Source: Methylophilaceae bacterium LSUCC0717
Lineage (GTDB): Bacteria; Pseudomonadota; Gammaproteobacteria; Burkholderiales; Methylophilaceae
Assembly: GCA_024919195.1 (NCBI GenBank)
Contig: CP103436.1
Location: 620,001 to 684,000, forward strand
Direction: 5' to 3'
DNA length: 64,000 nt
Under the pieces are notes generated by a model that ran no database searches, was not told the DNA's origin, and worked only from the letters and a program-made list of their open reading frames with translations. Position numbers and translations under genes: made by a program. Positions 19,735 through 28,350 of the stretch are shown here, in pieces (position 1 is the stretch's first letter; every line of letters begins with the position of its first letter).

Positions 19735-20652
19735 ATGAAAAGTGTCTTGTTATTTCCTGGACAAGGATCTCAATCAGTTGGAATGATGAATGGGTTTGAT
19801 AGCAACGTTATTAAAGAAGTTTTTGATATGGGATCAGATATTTTTGGAGAAGATCTATTAGATTTAATAACATCTGACAATGATAAGATTAATCAAACCA
19901 TTTACACACAGCCTATTATGTTTTTATCTGGTTACGCAACTTATCTATTACTTAAAGAAAAAAAATCTAGCTTGCAGATCGATTATGTTGCAGGTCATAG
20001 CCTGGGTGAGATTACTGCAGCATGTGTTGCAGGGGTTTTTTCAGTCGATACAGCAGTAAAAATTGTTCAAAAACGGGCTCAGTTAATGCAAAATGCTGTT
20101 CCTGCAGGAGAAGGAGCTATGGCTGCTATTTTAGGTTTGGAAGACAATGTTGTTGAGAAGATATGCAAGACATTGCAATCATCTGGTGTGATTGAGCCTG
20201 TCAATTACAACTCACCGGGGCAAATTGTAGTGGCTGGTGAGAAGAAATTAATTGAACAGTCCTTGGAAAAATTTAAAGATAGTGGTGCAAAAAGAGCTCT
20301 TTTGCTGCCAGTGAGTGTTCCATCTCACTGCAGCTTAATGCGATCAGCTGCAGAGGATTTTGGAAGTTACTTAAATGATTTTGAGTTTAATGATGCAGAT
20401 ATTCCAGTTGTTCAAAATGTAAATGCAACAGACGTGGTTGATAAAAACCTGATAAAAGAAAATCTTGTTGCTCAGTTATTCAATCCAGTGAAGTGGACTG
20501 CATCAATTCAATATCTAGAAAAGCAAGGCGTGAATATTTTTATTGAGTCAGGCCCTGGTAAAGTGCTGTGGGGTCTAAGCAGAAGAATTACTAAGTCAGA
20601 AGATATTAAACACTTCACAATAAATTCTGACGAAGCATTTAACGAATTATAA
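19735..20652 (+). CDS. fabD: Malonyl-CoA:ACP transacylase
   Basis: Loads malonyl groups onto acyl carrier protein. The start LLFPGQGSQSVGM and the nucleophile elbow AGHSLGEITA (catalytic Ser) are complete, and the catalytic His is in VPSHCSLM. At 305 aa it is full length. The start ATG is one base after the fabH stop and the gene is followed by fabG after 15 bases. Confidence 0.97.
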   Translation: MKSVLLFPGQGSQSVGMMNGFDSNVIKEVFDMGSDIFGEDLLDLITSDNDKINQTIYTQPIMFLSGYATYLLLKEKKSSLQIDYVAGHSLGEITAACVAGVFSVDTAVKIVQKRAQLMQNAVPAGEGAMAAILGLEDNVVEKICKTLQSSGVIEPVNYNSPGQIVVAGEKKLIEQSLEKFKDSGAKRALLLPVSVPSHCSLMRSAAEDFGSYLNDFEFNDADIPVVQNVNATDVVDKNLIKENLVAQLFNPVKWTASIQYLEKQGVNIFIESGPGKVLWGLSRRITKSEDIKHFTINSDEAFNEL

Positions 20653-20667
20653 AATTAGAGATAAATT

Positions 20668-21402
20668 ATGAAAAAAATAGCATTAGTTACAGGAGCAAGT
20701 CGAGGAATAGGGGCTGCAATCGCGGTTGAGTTATCAAAACAAGGGTTTTTGACGATAGGGACAGCCACATCTCCTCAGGGTGCAGAAATAATTGAAAAAA
20801 ACTTTCAAATTCATAATCTAGAGGGTAAGGGATATGTTTTGAATGTTAATGACAATGACTCAATCACTAATCTAATTTCCACAATATCTGAAAATCATGG
20901 CGATATTGATGTTTTAGTCAATAATGCTGGTATTACAAAAGATACTTTGCTTATGAGAATGTCTGATGATGATTGGGATAGCGTTATTCAGACTAATCTA
21001 AAATCTGTCTACAAATTATCACAGGCTGTTTTAAGACCTATGATGAAAAAAAGATCCGGAAGAATTATTAATATCTCCTCAGTAGTTGGCCATATGGGTA
21101 ATGCAGGACAAGTGAATTATGCGGCGACTAAAGCCGGTATCGCAGGCTTTTCTAAATCATTGGCTCAAGAGTTGGGTAGCAGAAATATTACCGTCAATTG
21201 CGTTGCACCGGGTTTTATTGATACGGATATGACCAAGGGATTAAATGAGGAACACAAGGATAAATTAATCAACCTGATCCCTTTAGCTAGACTAGGTAAT
21301 CCAGAAGATGTGGCAAAGACGGTTTGCTTTCTTGCATCTGATGATTCATCTTACATAACAGGCGAAACAATTCATGTCAATGGCGGCATGTTAATGGTGT
21401 AA
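20668..21402 (+). CDS. fabG: 3-oxoacyl-ACP reductase FabG
   Basis: NADPH-dependent short-chain dehydrogenase of fatty acid elongation. It has the cofactor loop TGASRGIGAAIA (residues 8-19), NNAGIT, the catalytic Ser in NISSVVG and the YAATKAG Tyr/Lys pair, and finishes GETIHVNGGMLMV as FabG does. Length 244 aa. It ends the first part of the fab operon; acpP follows with its own promoter. Confidence 0.97.
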   Translation: MKKIALVTGASRGIGAAIAVELSKQGFLTIGTATSPQGAEIIEKNFQIHNLEGKGYVLNVNDNDSITNLISTISENHGDIDVLVNNAGITKDTLLMRMSDDDWDSVIQTNLKSVYKLSQAVLRPMMKKRSGRIINISSVVGHMGNAGQVNYAATKAGIAGFSKSLAQELGSRNITVNCVAPGFIDTDMTKGLNEEHKDKLINLIPLARLGNPEDVAKTVCFLASDDSSYITGETIHVNGGMLMV

Positions 21403-21439
21403 AAAAAATGAACTTTTTTGCATCAAAATTGATTCTTTT

Positions 21440-21448
21440 TGCTAAAAT
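21440..21448 (+). promoter_or_regulatory. Extended -10 promoter of acpP
   Basis: TGCTAAAAT at 21440-21448 is an extended -10 element (TGn plus TAAAAT, 5 of 6 to consensus), 31 bases before the acpP start. A TTGCAT at 21418-21423 could serve as a weak -35 with a long spacer. A separate promoter fits the high demand for acyl carrier protein. Confidence 0.5.
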
Positions 21449-21478
21449 AGCGTTTTTTAATATTTAAGGGGTAATTAG

Positions 21479-21712
21479 ATGTCTGACATCGAACAAAGAG
21501 TTAAAAAAATTGTATCTGAGCAATTAGGTACAGACGCAGCTAATGTTAAAAACGAATCATCTTTCATTGATGATTTAGGTGCGGACTCCCTTGACACAGT
21601 TGAATTAGTAATGGCTCTTGAAGAAGAATTCGGCACAGAAATTCCTGACGAACAAGCTGAAAAAATTACAACTGTTCAACAAGCTATTGATTACATCAAT
21701 AACAATCAATAA
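21479..21712 (+). CDS. acpP: Acyl carrier protein
   Basis: Small acidic carrier of growing acyl chains. The phosphopantetheine site LGADSLD places the modified Ser at residue 37, and the flanking [14 protein letters not shown] is canonical. 77 aa, with a strong AAGGGG ribosome binding site. It lies between fabG and fabF as in E. coli, and would also feed the lipid A genes at the start of the window. Confidence 0.98.
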   Translation: MSDIEQRVKKIVSEQLGTDAANVKNESSFIDDLGADSLDTVELVMALEEEFGTEIPDEQAEKITTVQQAIDYINNNQ

Positions 21713-21720
21713 TTCCTAAA

Positions 21721-22953
21721 ATGTCTCGCAGAAGAGTCGTTGTGACTGGACTGGGTTTGGTCACTCCTATTGGAATAGGAGTGAATGAATCCTGGAATAA
21801 CGCATTAAATGGCGTTTCTGGTATAACCAAAATCACAAAGTTTGATGCTAGTGCTTTTGCATCACAAGTTGCTGGGGAAGTTAAAGATTTTGATCCTAGC
21901 AAGTATTTACCTCCAAAAGAAGTTAGAAGAATTGATACCTTTATTCAGTATGGTTTAGTGGCTGGTATCGAGGCACTTAATGATTCTGGGTTGGAAGTGA
22001 ATGAGCAAAATGCTGAAAGAATTGGTGTTGCAATTGGATCAGGCATTGGTGGTTTGGGTATGATTGAAAGTACTAATGACACATACGATGAATCTGGACC
22101 GCGAAGAGTTTCTCCATTTTTTATTCCAGGAACCATTATCAATATGATTTCTGGTAATTTATCAATCATGTATGGGCTTAAAGGTCCAAATATTTCAATA
22201 GTTACTGCTTGCACTACCGGAACTCACTGTATTGGTGATGCGGCAAGAATGATTGAATATGGTGACGCAGATGTTATGGTTGCTGGTGGCTCAGAAGCGG
22301 CAATTACAGAGTTATCCGTTGCAGGCTTTGCCTCCGCAAAAGCATTATCAAGTCGAAACGATGATCCAGCATCAGCATCAAGACCATGGGATAAAGGCCG
22401 TGATGGTTTTGTCATTGGAGAAGGAGCCGGGGTAATGGTGTTAGAAGAATATGAGTCTGCAAAAAAACGTGGCGCTAAAATCTATGCTGAACTCTCTGGT
22501 TACGGAATGAGTGCCGATGCATACCATATAACAGCTCCATCGACTGATGGACCAAGAAGGTCGATGGCTAATGCTTTAAAGAATGCAAATTTAAATCCGC
22601 AAGATATTGGTTTTATTAATGCTCACGGTACCTCGACACCATTGGGCGATATAAATGAAACTAATGCCCTTAAAGAGCTCTTTGGAGATCATGCATACAA
22701 ATTAGCTGTAAATTCAACCAAATCAATGACGGGTCATCTCTTGGGCGGAGCAGGGGGTATTGAATCAATTTTTACAGTTTTAACCTTGCATCACCAAAAA
22801 TCGCCACCAACCATCAACCTTACAGACCCTGATCCTGAATGTGATCTAGATTATGTTCCTAATGAAGCTAGAGATCTTCAAGTTAAGGCTGCATTAAAAA
22901 ATAACTTTGGTTTCGGTGGAACTAATGGTAGTTTAGTATTTAATACCATTTAA
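21721..22953 (+). CDS. fabF: 3-oxoacyl-ACP synthase II
   Basis: Elongating ketosynthase. The Cys-His-His catalytic set is visible: Cys in TACTTGTHC, His in [11 protein letters not shown], and His in [13 protein letters not shown]. At 410 aa it is normal. The start ATG is eight bases after acpP. The family also contains FabB, but the position after acpP indicates FabF. Confidence 0.96.
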   Translation: MSRRRVVVTGLGLVTPIGIGVNESWNNALNGVSGITKITKFDASAFASQVAGEVKDFDPSKYLPPKEVRRIDTFIQYGLVAGIEALNDSGLEVNEQNAERIGVAIGSGIGGLGMIESTNDTYDESGPRRVSPFFIPGTIINMISGNLSIMYGLKGPNISIVTACTTGTHCIGDAARMIEYGDADVMVAGGSEAAITELSVAGFASAKALSSRNDDPASASRPWDKGRDGFVIGEGAGVMVLEEYESAKKRGAKIYAELSGYGMSADAYHITAPSTDGPRRSMANALKNANLNPQDIGFINAHGTSTPLGDINETNALKELFGDHAYKLAVNSTKSMTGHLLGGAGGIESIFTVLTLHHQKSPPTINLTDPDPECDLDYVPNEARDLQVKAALKNNFGFGGTNGSLVFNTI

Positions 22954-22971
22954 TACTTACTATAATAAGTT

Positions 22972-23793
22972 GTGAATAAAACACTTGTTAATGGAAAATT
23001 TACCAATCTAATTTCAATTAATGACCGAGGTTTTCAATTCGGTGATGGAGTGTTCAGAACATTTGTCTCCAAAAATGGAAAGATACCTCACTTTAGTCTT
23101 CATTATAAAAAATTAAAAAATGATGCAAAAATTATTGGCATCAAAGCTCCCAAAAAAGATGTTCTATTAGCTGATGTTTTAAAAGTTTGTAATCAATCCA
23201 GTGTAAAAATTATCAAGGTGATTATCACTAGAGGAGAATCTAGCCGAGGTTACTTATATGATCGCTCCATCCAGCCAAATATAGTGATTCAATCATATGA
23301 CTTTGATCATAAGCGTCTCATTGAGAGTCAAAAGGGTGTTCTAGTTGAATCAGTATATTTTCCAATTGAAAAAAATATTATTTCTGAATTAAAACATCTC
23401 AATCGTATATTAAATGTTCTTGCCTTGGCAGGTAAAAAAGCAAATATTACCGATCGAGTCTTTTTGGATCAAAAAAACAGAGTTATTGAGGGAGCATTTC
23501 ACTGTATTTTTTTTCGGACAAAATCAAAATTTATCTTACCAAGCAATCAAGAGTCAGGGCTCGTTGGGGTTAGTCGTGAACTTCTAGTCGATTATTTAAC
23601 TAAAAATAATATAGCTTATGATTTTAAATCTATCCAATATGATAAAGTGAATCGATATCAAGAAATGTATCTGATGAACTCAGTTTATGGAGTTATTCCA
23701 GTAAAAAAATACGATGAATTTATGTTTGACACTAACTTAGAAATCGTTAAAGAATTAAATAGAAACCTTAATTTAGAATATGCAAAAAAATAA
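22972..23793 (+). CDS. pabC: Aminodeoxychorismate lyase (class IV aminotransferase fold)
   Basis: Releases pyruvate from 4-amino-4-deoxychorismate to give p-aminobenzoate for folate. The fold-IV signature starts with SINDRGFQFGDGVFRTF (residues 17-33), and the PLP lysine sits in ELKHLNR. The start is GTG at 22972. The 273-aa size and the position fabF-pabC-mltG are as in E. coli; a D-amino-acid or branched-chain aminotransferase would share the fold, so context decides. Overlaps mltG by 14 bases. Confidence 0.88.
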   Translation: MNKTLVNGKFTNLISINDRGFQFGDGVFRTFVSKNGKIPHFSLHYKKLKNDAKIIGIKAPKKDVLLADVLKVCNQSSVKIIKVIITRGESSRGYLYDRSIQPNIVIQSYDFDHKRLIESQKGVLVESVYFPIEKNIISELKHLNRILNVLALAGKKANITDRVFLDQKNRVIEGAFHCIFFRTKSKFILPSNQESGLVGVSRELLVDYLTKNNIAYDFKSIQYDKVNRYQEMYLMNSVYGVIPVKKYDEFMFDTNLEIVKELNRNLNLEYAKK

Positions 23794-24802
23794 ATTACTA
23801 GCTTTTTTATTTGACAAACATTACGTTTTTTATAGGATTGCATTTGTTCTTGTTTTTATCCTCCTCTCCATCCATTTATTATTCTTCAAAGTTAATATCA
23901 CTGAAAATAATCAAGATTTTGAAATTGCAGAAGGCTCAACGCTAAATTCAGTGATCAAAATGTTTTATGACAATGAATTAATTACATCGACTTGGAGATT
24001 TAAAACCCTTTTTTATATTACCGGAAATCAAAATAATATTAAGAAGGGGAGTTATAGAATAAATAATGGCGACAATTCTGTAGATCTTATTCGTATGATT
24101 ACCCAGGGCTTGGAGACTACTCACGCAATTACATTTGTTGAGGGTCAAACCATGCAGCAGATATTCAATTTAATTAAAAAAAATCCAAATATAAAACAAA
24201 CTGTCGATGAGTATGATGAAGAAAAAATTTTAAAATTAATGAATGTTGAGGCAAAAAGTTTGGAGGGTTTAGTTTATGCGGATACCTATTATTTTACAAA
24301 AAATACAACAGACATTGAGCTTTTAAAAACAGCACATAGCCACCTGGATAAGAAACTAAAGTTAGCTTGGAATCATCGACAACAAAACCTTCCTTATGAA
24401 AATCAATATGAAGCACTAATCATGGCGTCCATCATTGAAAAAGAGGTGGTCTTTTATGATGAAGCCTCTGAGGTATCTGGTGTATTTGTGAATCGACTAA
24501 ATATGGGGATGCCATTACAGAGTGACCCAACAGTGATTTATGGAATTAAGAAATTTGATGGCAACATCAGAAAAAAAGACTTAAGAAAAGATCACCCGCA
24601 TAATACTTACACCAGAAAAGAATTACCGCCAACTCCTATATGTATTGTTAGTTATCAGTCGATTAATGCAGCATTAAATCCAGCAAAAACTGATGCTTTG
24701 TATTTTGTCTCCATGGGCAATCATAGACATAAATTTTCTGTTACCCTTGAAGAACACAACGAAGCAGTAAATATCTTTCAAAGAAAAATTAAGAAAAAAT
24801 AA
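23780..24802 (+). CDS. mltG: Endolytic murein transglycosylase MltG (YceG)
   Basis: Inner-membrane lytic transglycosylase that cuts nascent glycan strands. One transmembrane helix (about residues 15-36) precedes a LysM-like part and the catalytic domain with MASIIEKEV (catalytic Glu), VNRLNMGMPLQSDPTV and the C-terminal NHRHKFSVTLEEHN. 340 aa. It overlaps pabC by 14 bases and its stop codon shares a base with the tmk start. Confidence 0.94.
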   Translation: MQKNKLLAFLFDKHYVFYRIAFVLVFILLSIHLLFFKVNITENNQDFEIAEGSTLNSVIKMFYDNELITSTWRFKTLFYITGNQNNIKKGSYRINNGDNSVDLIRMITQGLETTHAITFVEGQTMQQIFNLIKKNPNIKQTVDEYDEEKILKLMNVEAKSLEGLVYADTYYFTKNTTDIELLKTAHSHLDKKLKLAWNHRQQNLPYENQYEALIMASIIEKEVVFYDEASEVSGVFVNRLNMGMPLQSDPTVIYGIKKFDGNIRKKDLRKDHPHNTYTRKELPPTPICIVSYQSINAALNPAKTDALYFVSMGNHRHKFSVTLEEHNEAVNIFQRKIKKK

Positions 24803-25407
24803 TGGCATATTTTATTACAGTTGAGGGAATAGACGGTGCTGGAAAATCGACACACCTCGAATTTATTCAAAACTACCTTAATAAAAAAAATATTCAGAAT
24901 AAACTCACCAGAGAACCCGGTGGTACTGAAATTGGTGAAAAATTAAGACAATTACTTCTGCATGATGATATGGATGTTGGTACCGAAACTATGATGATGT
25001 TTGCTGCACGGCATGAACACTTAGTCACTGTTATTCAACCTGCACTGAAGTCAAATATATCTATCATCTGTGATCGATTTACTGATGCAAGCTATGCCTA
25101 TCAGCAAGGAGGGAAGGGTATTGATAAGTCTTTTATTAAATCACTAGAAGAATTGGTGCATCCAAACCTTACCCCTGACCTCACTTTTTTGTTTGATCTT
25201 GATCCAGATACCGCTCATTCCAGAATCTCCAATGAGCGTAACTTAGATAAATTTGAAAAACAATCGTCAACATTTTTTAATGGGGTGAGAAAAGTCTACC
25301 TAGAATTAGCTGAAGCACACTCAAGATTCCTTGTGATTGATTCATCACAAACCATTGACCAAATACAACAAATTATTTCTAAAAAATTGGATGAGTTAGT
25401 CAAATGA
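24802..25407 (+). CDS. tmk: Thymidylate kinase
   Basis: Phosphorylates dTMP to dTDP. The P-loop EGIDGAGKSTH (residues 8-18), the DR motif in CDRFTDASYAYQ, and TREPGGTEIGE are all canonical. 201 aa. It overlaps mltG by one base and holB by four, in the conserved order mltG-tmk-holB-tatD. Confidence 0.97.
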   Translation: MAYFITVEGIDGAGKSTHLEFIQNYLNKKNIQNKLTREPGGTEIGEKLRQLLLHDDMDVGTETMMMFAARHEHLVTVIQPALKSNISIICDRFTDASYAYQQGGKGIDKSFIKSLEELVHPNLTPDLTFLFDLDPDTAHSRISNERNLDKFEKQSSTFFNGVRKVYLELAEAHSRFLVIDSSQTIDQIQQIISKKLDELVK

Positions 25408-26348
25408 TCAATTGGTTTGAACAATATGATTCTTCTAAATTTGTATCAGACTTAATAAAAACACAAACACATTTGTTTGTTGCCGAGGAGGGAATTGGTG
25501 CAAATCAATTATTGGAGAATCTATTAAAAAAGTTGCTATGTGAAAATTTAATCGATGAAAACAAAACCTGTAATGCTTGTCCCTCATGTCAATATCTTAT
25601 TGATGAACATCCAAACATTAGGCTCATTGATAAAAATATAGAATTAAAAAGTGATGTTATAACCATAGACCAAATTAGAGAACTGTCCTCATTTATAGAG
25701 CTAGCAAGCACAAGCAAACATGATAAAAAAATTATTTTTATTAAAAACACTCATTATTTAACTTCAAGTGCAGCAAATGCATTGTTAAAGAATCTTGAAG
25801 AGCCTCCAAATAATACATTTTTTATTTTACTGACTTCCAATCTTCATAAAATATTACCGACTATTCGTAGTCGTGCAACGATTCATAAACTAGCTTCACC
25901 CACCAACAAGCAATGTGAAGATTATTTAAAAGATGAACATCCAGAAGCTATTAAGTTTTTAGATTTAGCTGAGCGCAAACCTTTTTTAGCAATTCAGATG
26001 GCCGATGATAAGGAACTCATAAATTCCATAGTTAAAATTTTTCTCCGTGGAAAGAGTTTCGATATGATGGATGTAAATGAGAGTTTGTTAGCTTCAGGAC
26101 TCCAATTTTTTGTCGATATGATGCAAAAATGGATTGCTGATCTAGCTCATTTTAAAGAGTTTAGTACGGTCTACTACTTCAAAAACTTATTAGATCAGAT
26201 TGAACTTATCAGCAATCAACTTTCCTATAAAGAGTTATTGAATTTTTATAAAAAATTAATTGAGTATCGAAGGTTATCTGAAACAACAATTAATAAGTCG
26301 ATCGCCCTTGATAACTTAATGATCGACTACAAAAGGATATTTGCTTAA
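25404..26348 (+). CDS. holB: DNA polymerase III subunit delta'
   Basis: Clamp-loader subunit of the replicase. AAA+ fold with a degenerate P-loop (EEGIGANQLLEN), cysteines of the zinc module in CNACPSCQYL, the KIIFIKNTHYLTSSAANALLKNLEEPP segment (shown here by its core SAANALLKNLEEPP) and the sensor SRATI. At 314 aa it is slightly short. The position tmk-holB-tatD is conserved in gammaproteobacteria. Confidence 0.93.
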   Translation: MINWFEQYDSSKFVSDLIKTQTHLFVAEEGIGANQLLENLLKKLLCENLIDENKTCNACPSCQYLIDEHPNIRLIDKNIELKSDVITIDQIRELSSFIELASTSKHDKKIIFIKNTHYLTSSAANALLKNLEEPPNNTFFILLTSNLHKILPTIRSRATIHKLASPTNKQCEDYLKDEHPEAIKFLDLAERKPFLAIQMADDKELINSIVKIFLRGKSFDMMDVNESLLASGLQFFVDMMQKWIADLAHFKEFSTVYYFKNLLDQIELISNQLSYKELLNFYKKLIEYRRLSETTINKSIALDNLMIDYKRIFA

Positions 26349-27124
26349 TGTACGTAGATTCACATTGTCATTTAAATTTTCCAGGGTTAAGAAAGAATCT
26401 GTCGGAGATTCTAACTAACATGCAGGAAAATCAAGTCACACATGCTCTTTGTGTCAGTGTGGAAATGGACAAATTTCCTGAAATAAATGAATTGGCCGAA
26501 AATCATGACAATCTATTCGCCTCAATAGGGGTCCATCCAGACTATGAAGATATTGTTGAGCCAACAGTCGATGAATTAGTCAACATTGGATCAAAAGATA
26601 AAGTAGTTGCCATCGGTGAAACAGGCCTAGATTATTTTCGCCTGAAAGGAGATCTAGAGTGGCAAAGAGATCGATTTAGAACTCATATTCGTGCAGCCAA
26701 TGAGGCAAACCTGCCACTGATTATTCATACTCGAGAAGCTCGCGAAGATACTATTCAAATTCTAAAAGAGGAACTCAGGCCGGGAACTCGAGGAGTACTT
26801 CACTGCTTTACTGAAACATATGAGATGGCAATGCAGGCTATTGAGTTGGATTTTTTTATTTCCTTTTCAGGTATCGTGACTTTTAAAAATGCCAAAGATT
26901 TAAAAGAAACAGCAACAAAAATTCCATTAGAGCGGATGTTAATTGAAACAGACTCGCCTTATCTAACCCCAGTTCCTTTTCGCGGTAAAACCAATGACCC
27001 TTCCAAAGTAATCCATGTTGCAGAGGAAATTAGTAGACTAAAAAATATTCCAGTTGAAGATGTAGCGAAGATGACCACATCTAATTTCTTTGATCTTTTT
27101 TCTAAGTGTAAACAATCGCAATGA
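26348..27124 (+). CDS. tatD: TatD-family metal-dependent DNase
   Basis: TIM-barrel metal hydrolase with 3'-5' exonuclease activity in known members. Metal ligands are seen in YVDSHCHLNF (HxH), AIGETGLDYFR (Glu), LIIHTREAR (His), LHCFTE (His) and LIETDSPYLTP (Asp). 258 aa. In this neighbourhood E. coli carries ycfH, the paralogue of tatD, so YcfH is the likely orthologue. It overlaps holB by one base and the next gene by four. Confidence 0.93.
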   Translation: MYVDSHCHLNFPGLRKNLSEILTNMQENQVTHALCVSVEMDKFPEINELAENHDNLFASIGVHPDYEDIVEPTVDELVNIGSKDKVVAIGETGLDYFRLKGDLEWQRDRFRTHIRAANEANLPLIIHTREAREDTIQILKEELRPGTRGVLHCFTETYEMAMQAIELDFFISFSGIVTFKNAKDLKETATKIPLERMLIETDSPYLTPVPFRGKTNDPSKVIHVAEEISRLKNIPVEDVAKMTTSNFFDLFSKCKQSQ

Positions 27125-27888
27125 GGGTCACAGTTTTAGGTGCGGGTTCAAGTGCAGGCACACCAGTCATTGGATGTCAGTGCGCAGTATGTCATTCAGA
27201 TAACCCAAAAAATAAAAGATCACGTTGCTCTTCGCTAATAACTATGGATGATGGCACAAATATCTTAATTGATACTTCCCCAGATTTTAAAATGCAAGCC
27301 ATGCGAGAGTCTATCGATAAGATTGATGCAGTTCTATACACTCATCATCATGCTGACCACTGTCACGGTATGGATGATTTACGAGCTTATTGTCAAAAAT
27401 ATAAAAAAGCCATCCCCATTTTTGCCAATCAAAATACCATGAGTGAACTCAAATTAAAGTTTCAATACGCAATTCGTGAGGAAACCAAGTTTTGGGAAAC
27501 TCCAGTGTTGCATGCTCAAGTGGTGAATCAATCATTTAATGTTGGAAGTCATGAAGTTATTCCACTACCTGTGATCCATGGAAGGATGGAGATACTGGGC
27601 TATCGAATTGGCTGCTTTGCCTACATTACAGATGTTTCCGAAATTCCTGATTCAACACTAGAATTATTACAAGGTATTGATACTTTAATGCTTGATTGCT
27701 TAAGGTTCGAACCCCATTTCTCTCACTATGGTTTTAAGCAAAGCTTAGCAATGGCGGAAAAGATCAACCCAAAACGAACTTTTTTAATTCATATGACTCA
27801 TGATATAGAGTATGATGCTGTATCTAATAGCTTACCCGAGCATGTTTTTCTAGCTTACGATGGGTTAAAATTACACATTAATAATTAG
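27121..27888 (+). CDS. PhnP-like metallo-beta-lactamase-fold phosphodiesterase
   Basis: The zinc motif THHHADHCHGMDDLRAY (residues about 74-90) and the N-terminal VLGAGSSAGTPVIGCQCAVC are typical of PhnP and relatives, which hydrolyse cyclic phosphodiesters (1,2-cyclic phosphoribose, 2',3'-cyclic nucleotides). The cysteines in CQCAVCHSD form the extra structural zinc site of PhnP. No phn (phosphonate) genes are nearby, so a housekeeping role with cyclic phosphates is more likely than phosphonate breakdown. 255 aa. Confidence 0.85.
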   Translation: MRVTVLGAGSSAGTPVIGCQCAVCHSDNPKNKRSRCSSLITMDDGTNILIDTSPDFKMQAMRESIDKIDAVLYTHHHADHCHGMDDLRAYCQKYKKAIPIFANQNTMSELKLKFQYAIREETKFWETPVLHAQVVNQSFNVGSHEVIPLPVIHGRMEILGYRIGCFAYITDVSEIPDSTLELLQGIDTLMLDCLRFEPHFSHYGFKQSLAMAEKINPKRTFLIHMTHDIEYDAVSNSLPEHVFLAYDGLKLHINN

Positions 27889-27900
27889 AAGGTTGAACAA

Positions 27901-28254
27901 ATGAAATTGAAGTTTTTATTAATAACACTAATCACCGTATTCATGTCATCTATTACTTATGCGGAAAAGAAAATCTATACTGAAGATGAATTTTTGACGA
28001 TTTTTAATGGTAAGCCGAAGGCTAGGGTAGTTAAATATCTTGGTGAACCTGATAAAAAAGAAATTGGCGTTCAACCTAAAGGTGCTTCTAAAACGATCGG
28101 ACGACCAACTGATAACAAAGATAATAAGAAAAAAGATAAGGTAGATATGTGGTACTACTCTAATATTGTCAAATCAGGTAAAGATACGACTTGGAAAAGG
28201 ATTGAATTTACTTTTATTAATGATCGCTGCATGAATATAGCATTTTCTAATTGA
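27901..28254 (+). CDS. Small exported protein of unknown function
   Basis: 117 aa with a clear signal peptide (residues 1 to about 21, ending ITYAEK). The mature part has PKARVVKYLGEPDKKEIG, vaguely like the start of a SmpA/BamE-type fold (a loop with LGEPD), then a lysine- and aspartate-rich linker (residues 60-80) and KRIEFTFINDRCMNIAFSN. It may be periplasmic. I do not recognise the family. It is 12 bases after the PhnP-like gene and ends the operon at a terminator. Confidence 0.7.
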   Translation: MKLKFLLITLITVFMSSITYAEKKIYTEDEFLTIFNGKPKARVVKYLGEPDKKEIGVQPKGASKTIGRPTDNKDNKKKDKVDMWYYSNIVKSGKDTTWKRIEFTFINDRCMNIAFSN

Positions 28255-28270
28255 AAATTACTTAACATTT

Positions 28271-28302
28271 AAAAAGCTCTGTGTTTGCAGGGCTTTTTTT
28301 TT
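28271..28302 (+). terminator. Rho-independent terminator
   Basis: AAGCTCTG - TGTTTG - CAGGGCTT, an 8-bp stem with one G-T wobble, runs into eight or more T residues. It ends the long fab-tmk-tatD transcript before the molybdopterin enzyme gene. Confidence 0.85.
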
Positions 28303-28350
28303 ATGCTAAATTAAAGTTGCTCTACTTAATTAACAATAAGGATCTATATT

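Noticed and set aside
27121-27888. Phosphonate degradation gene cluster
   Set aside because: Only a PhnP-like protein is present; no C-P lyase subunits surround it.
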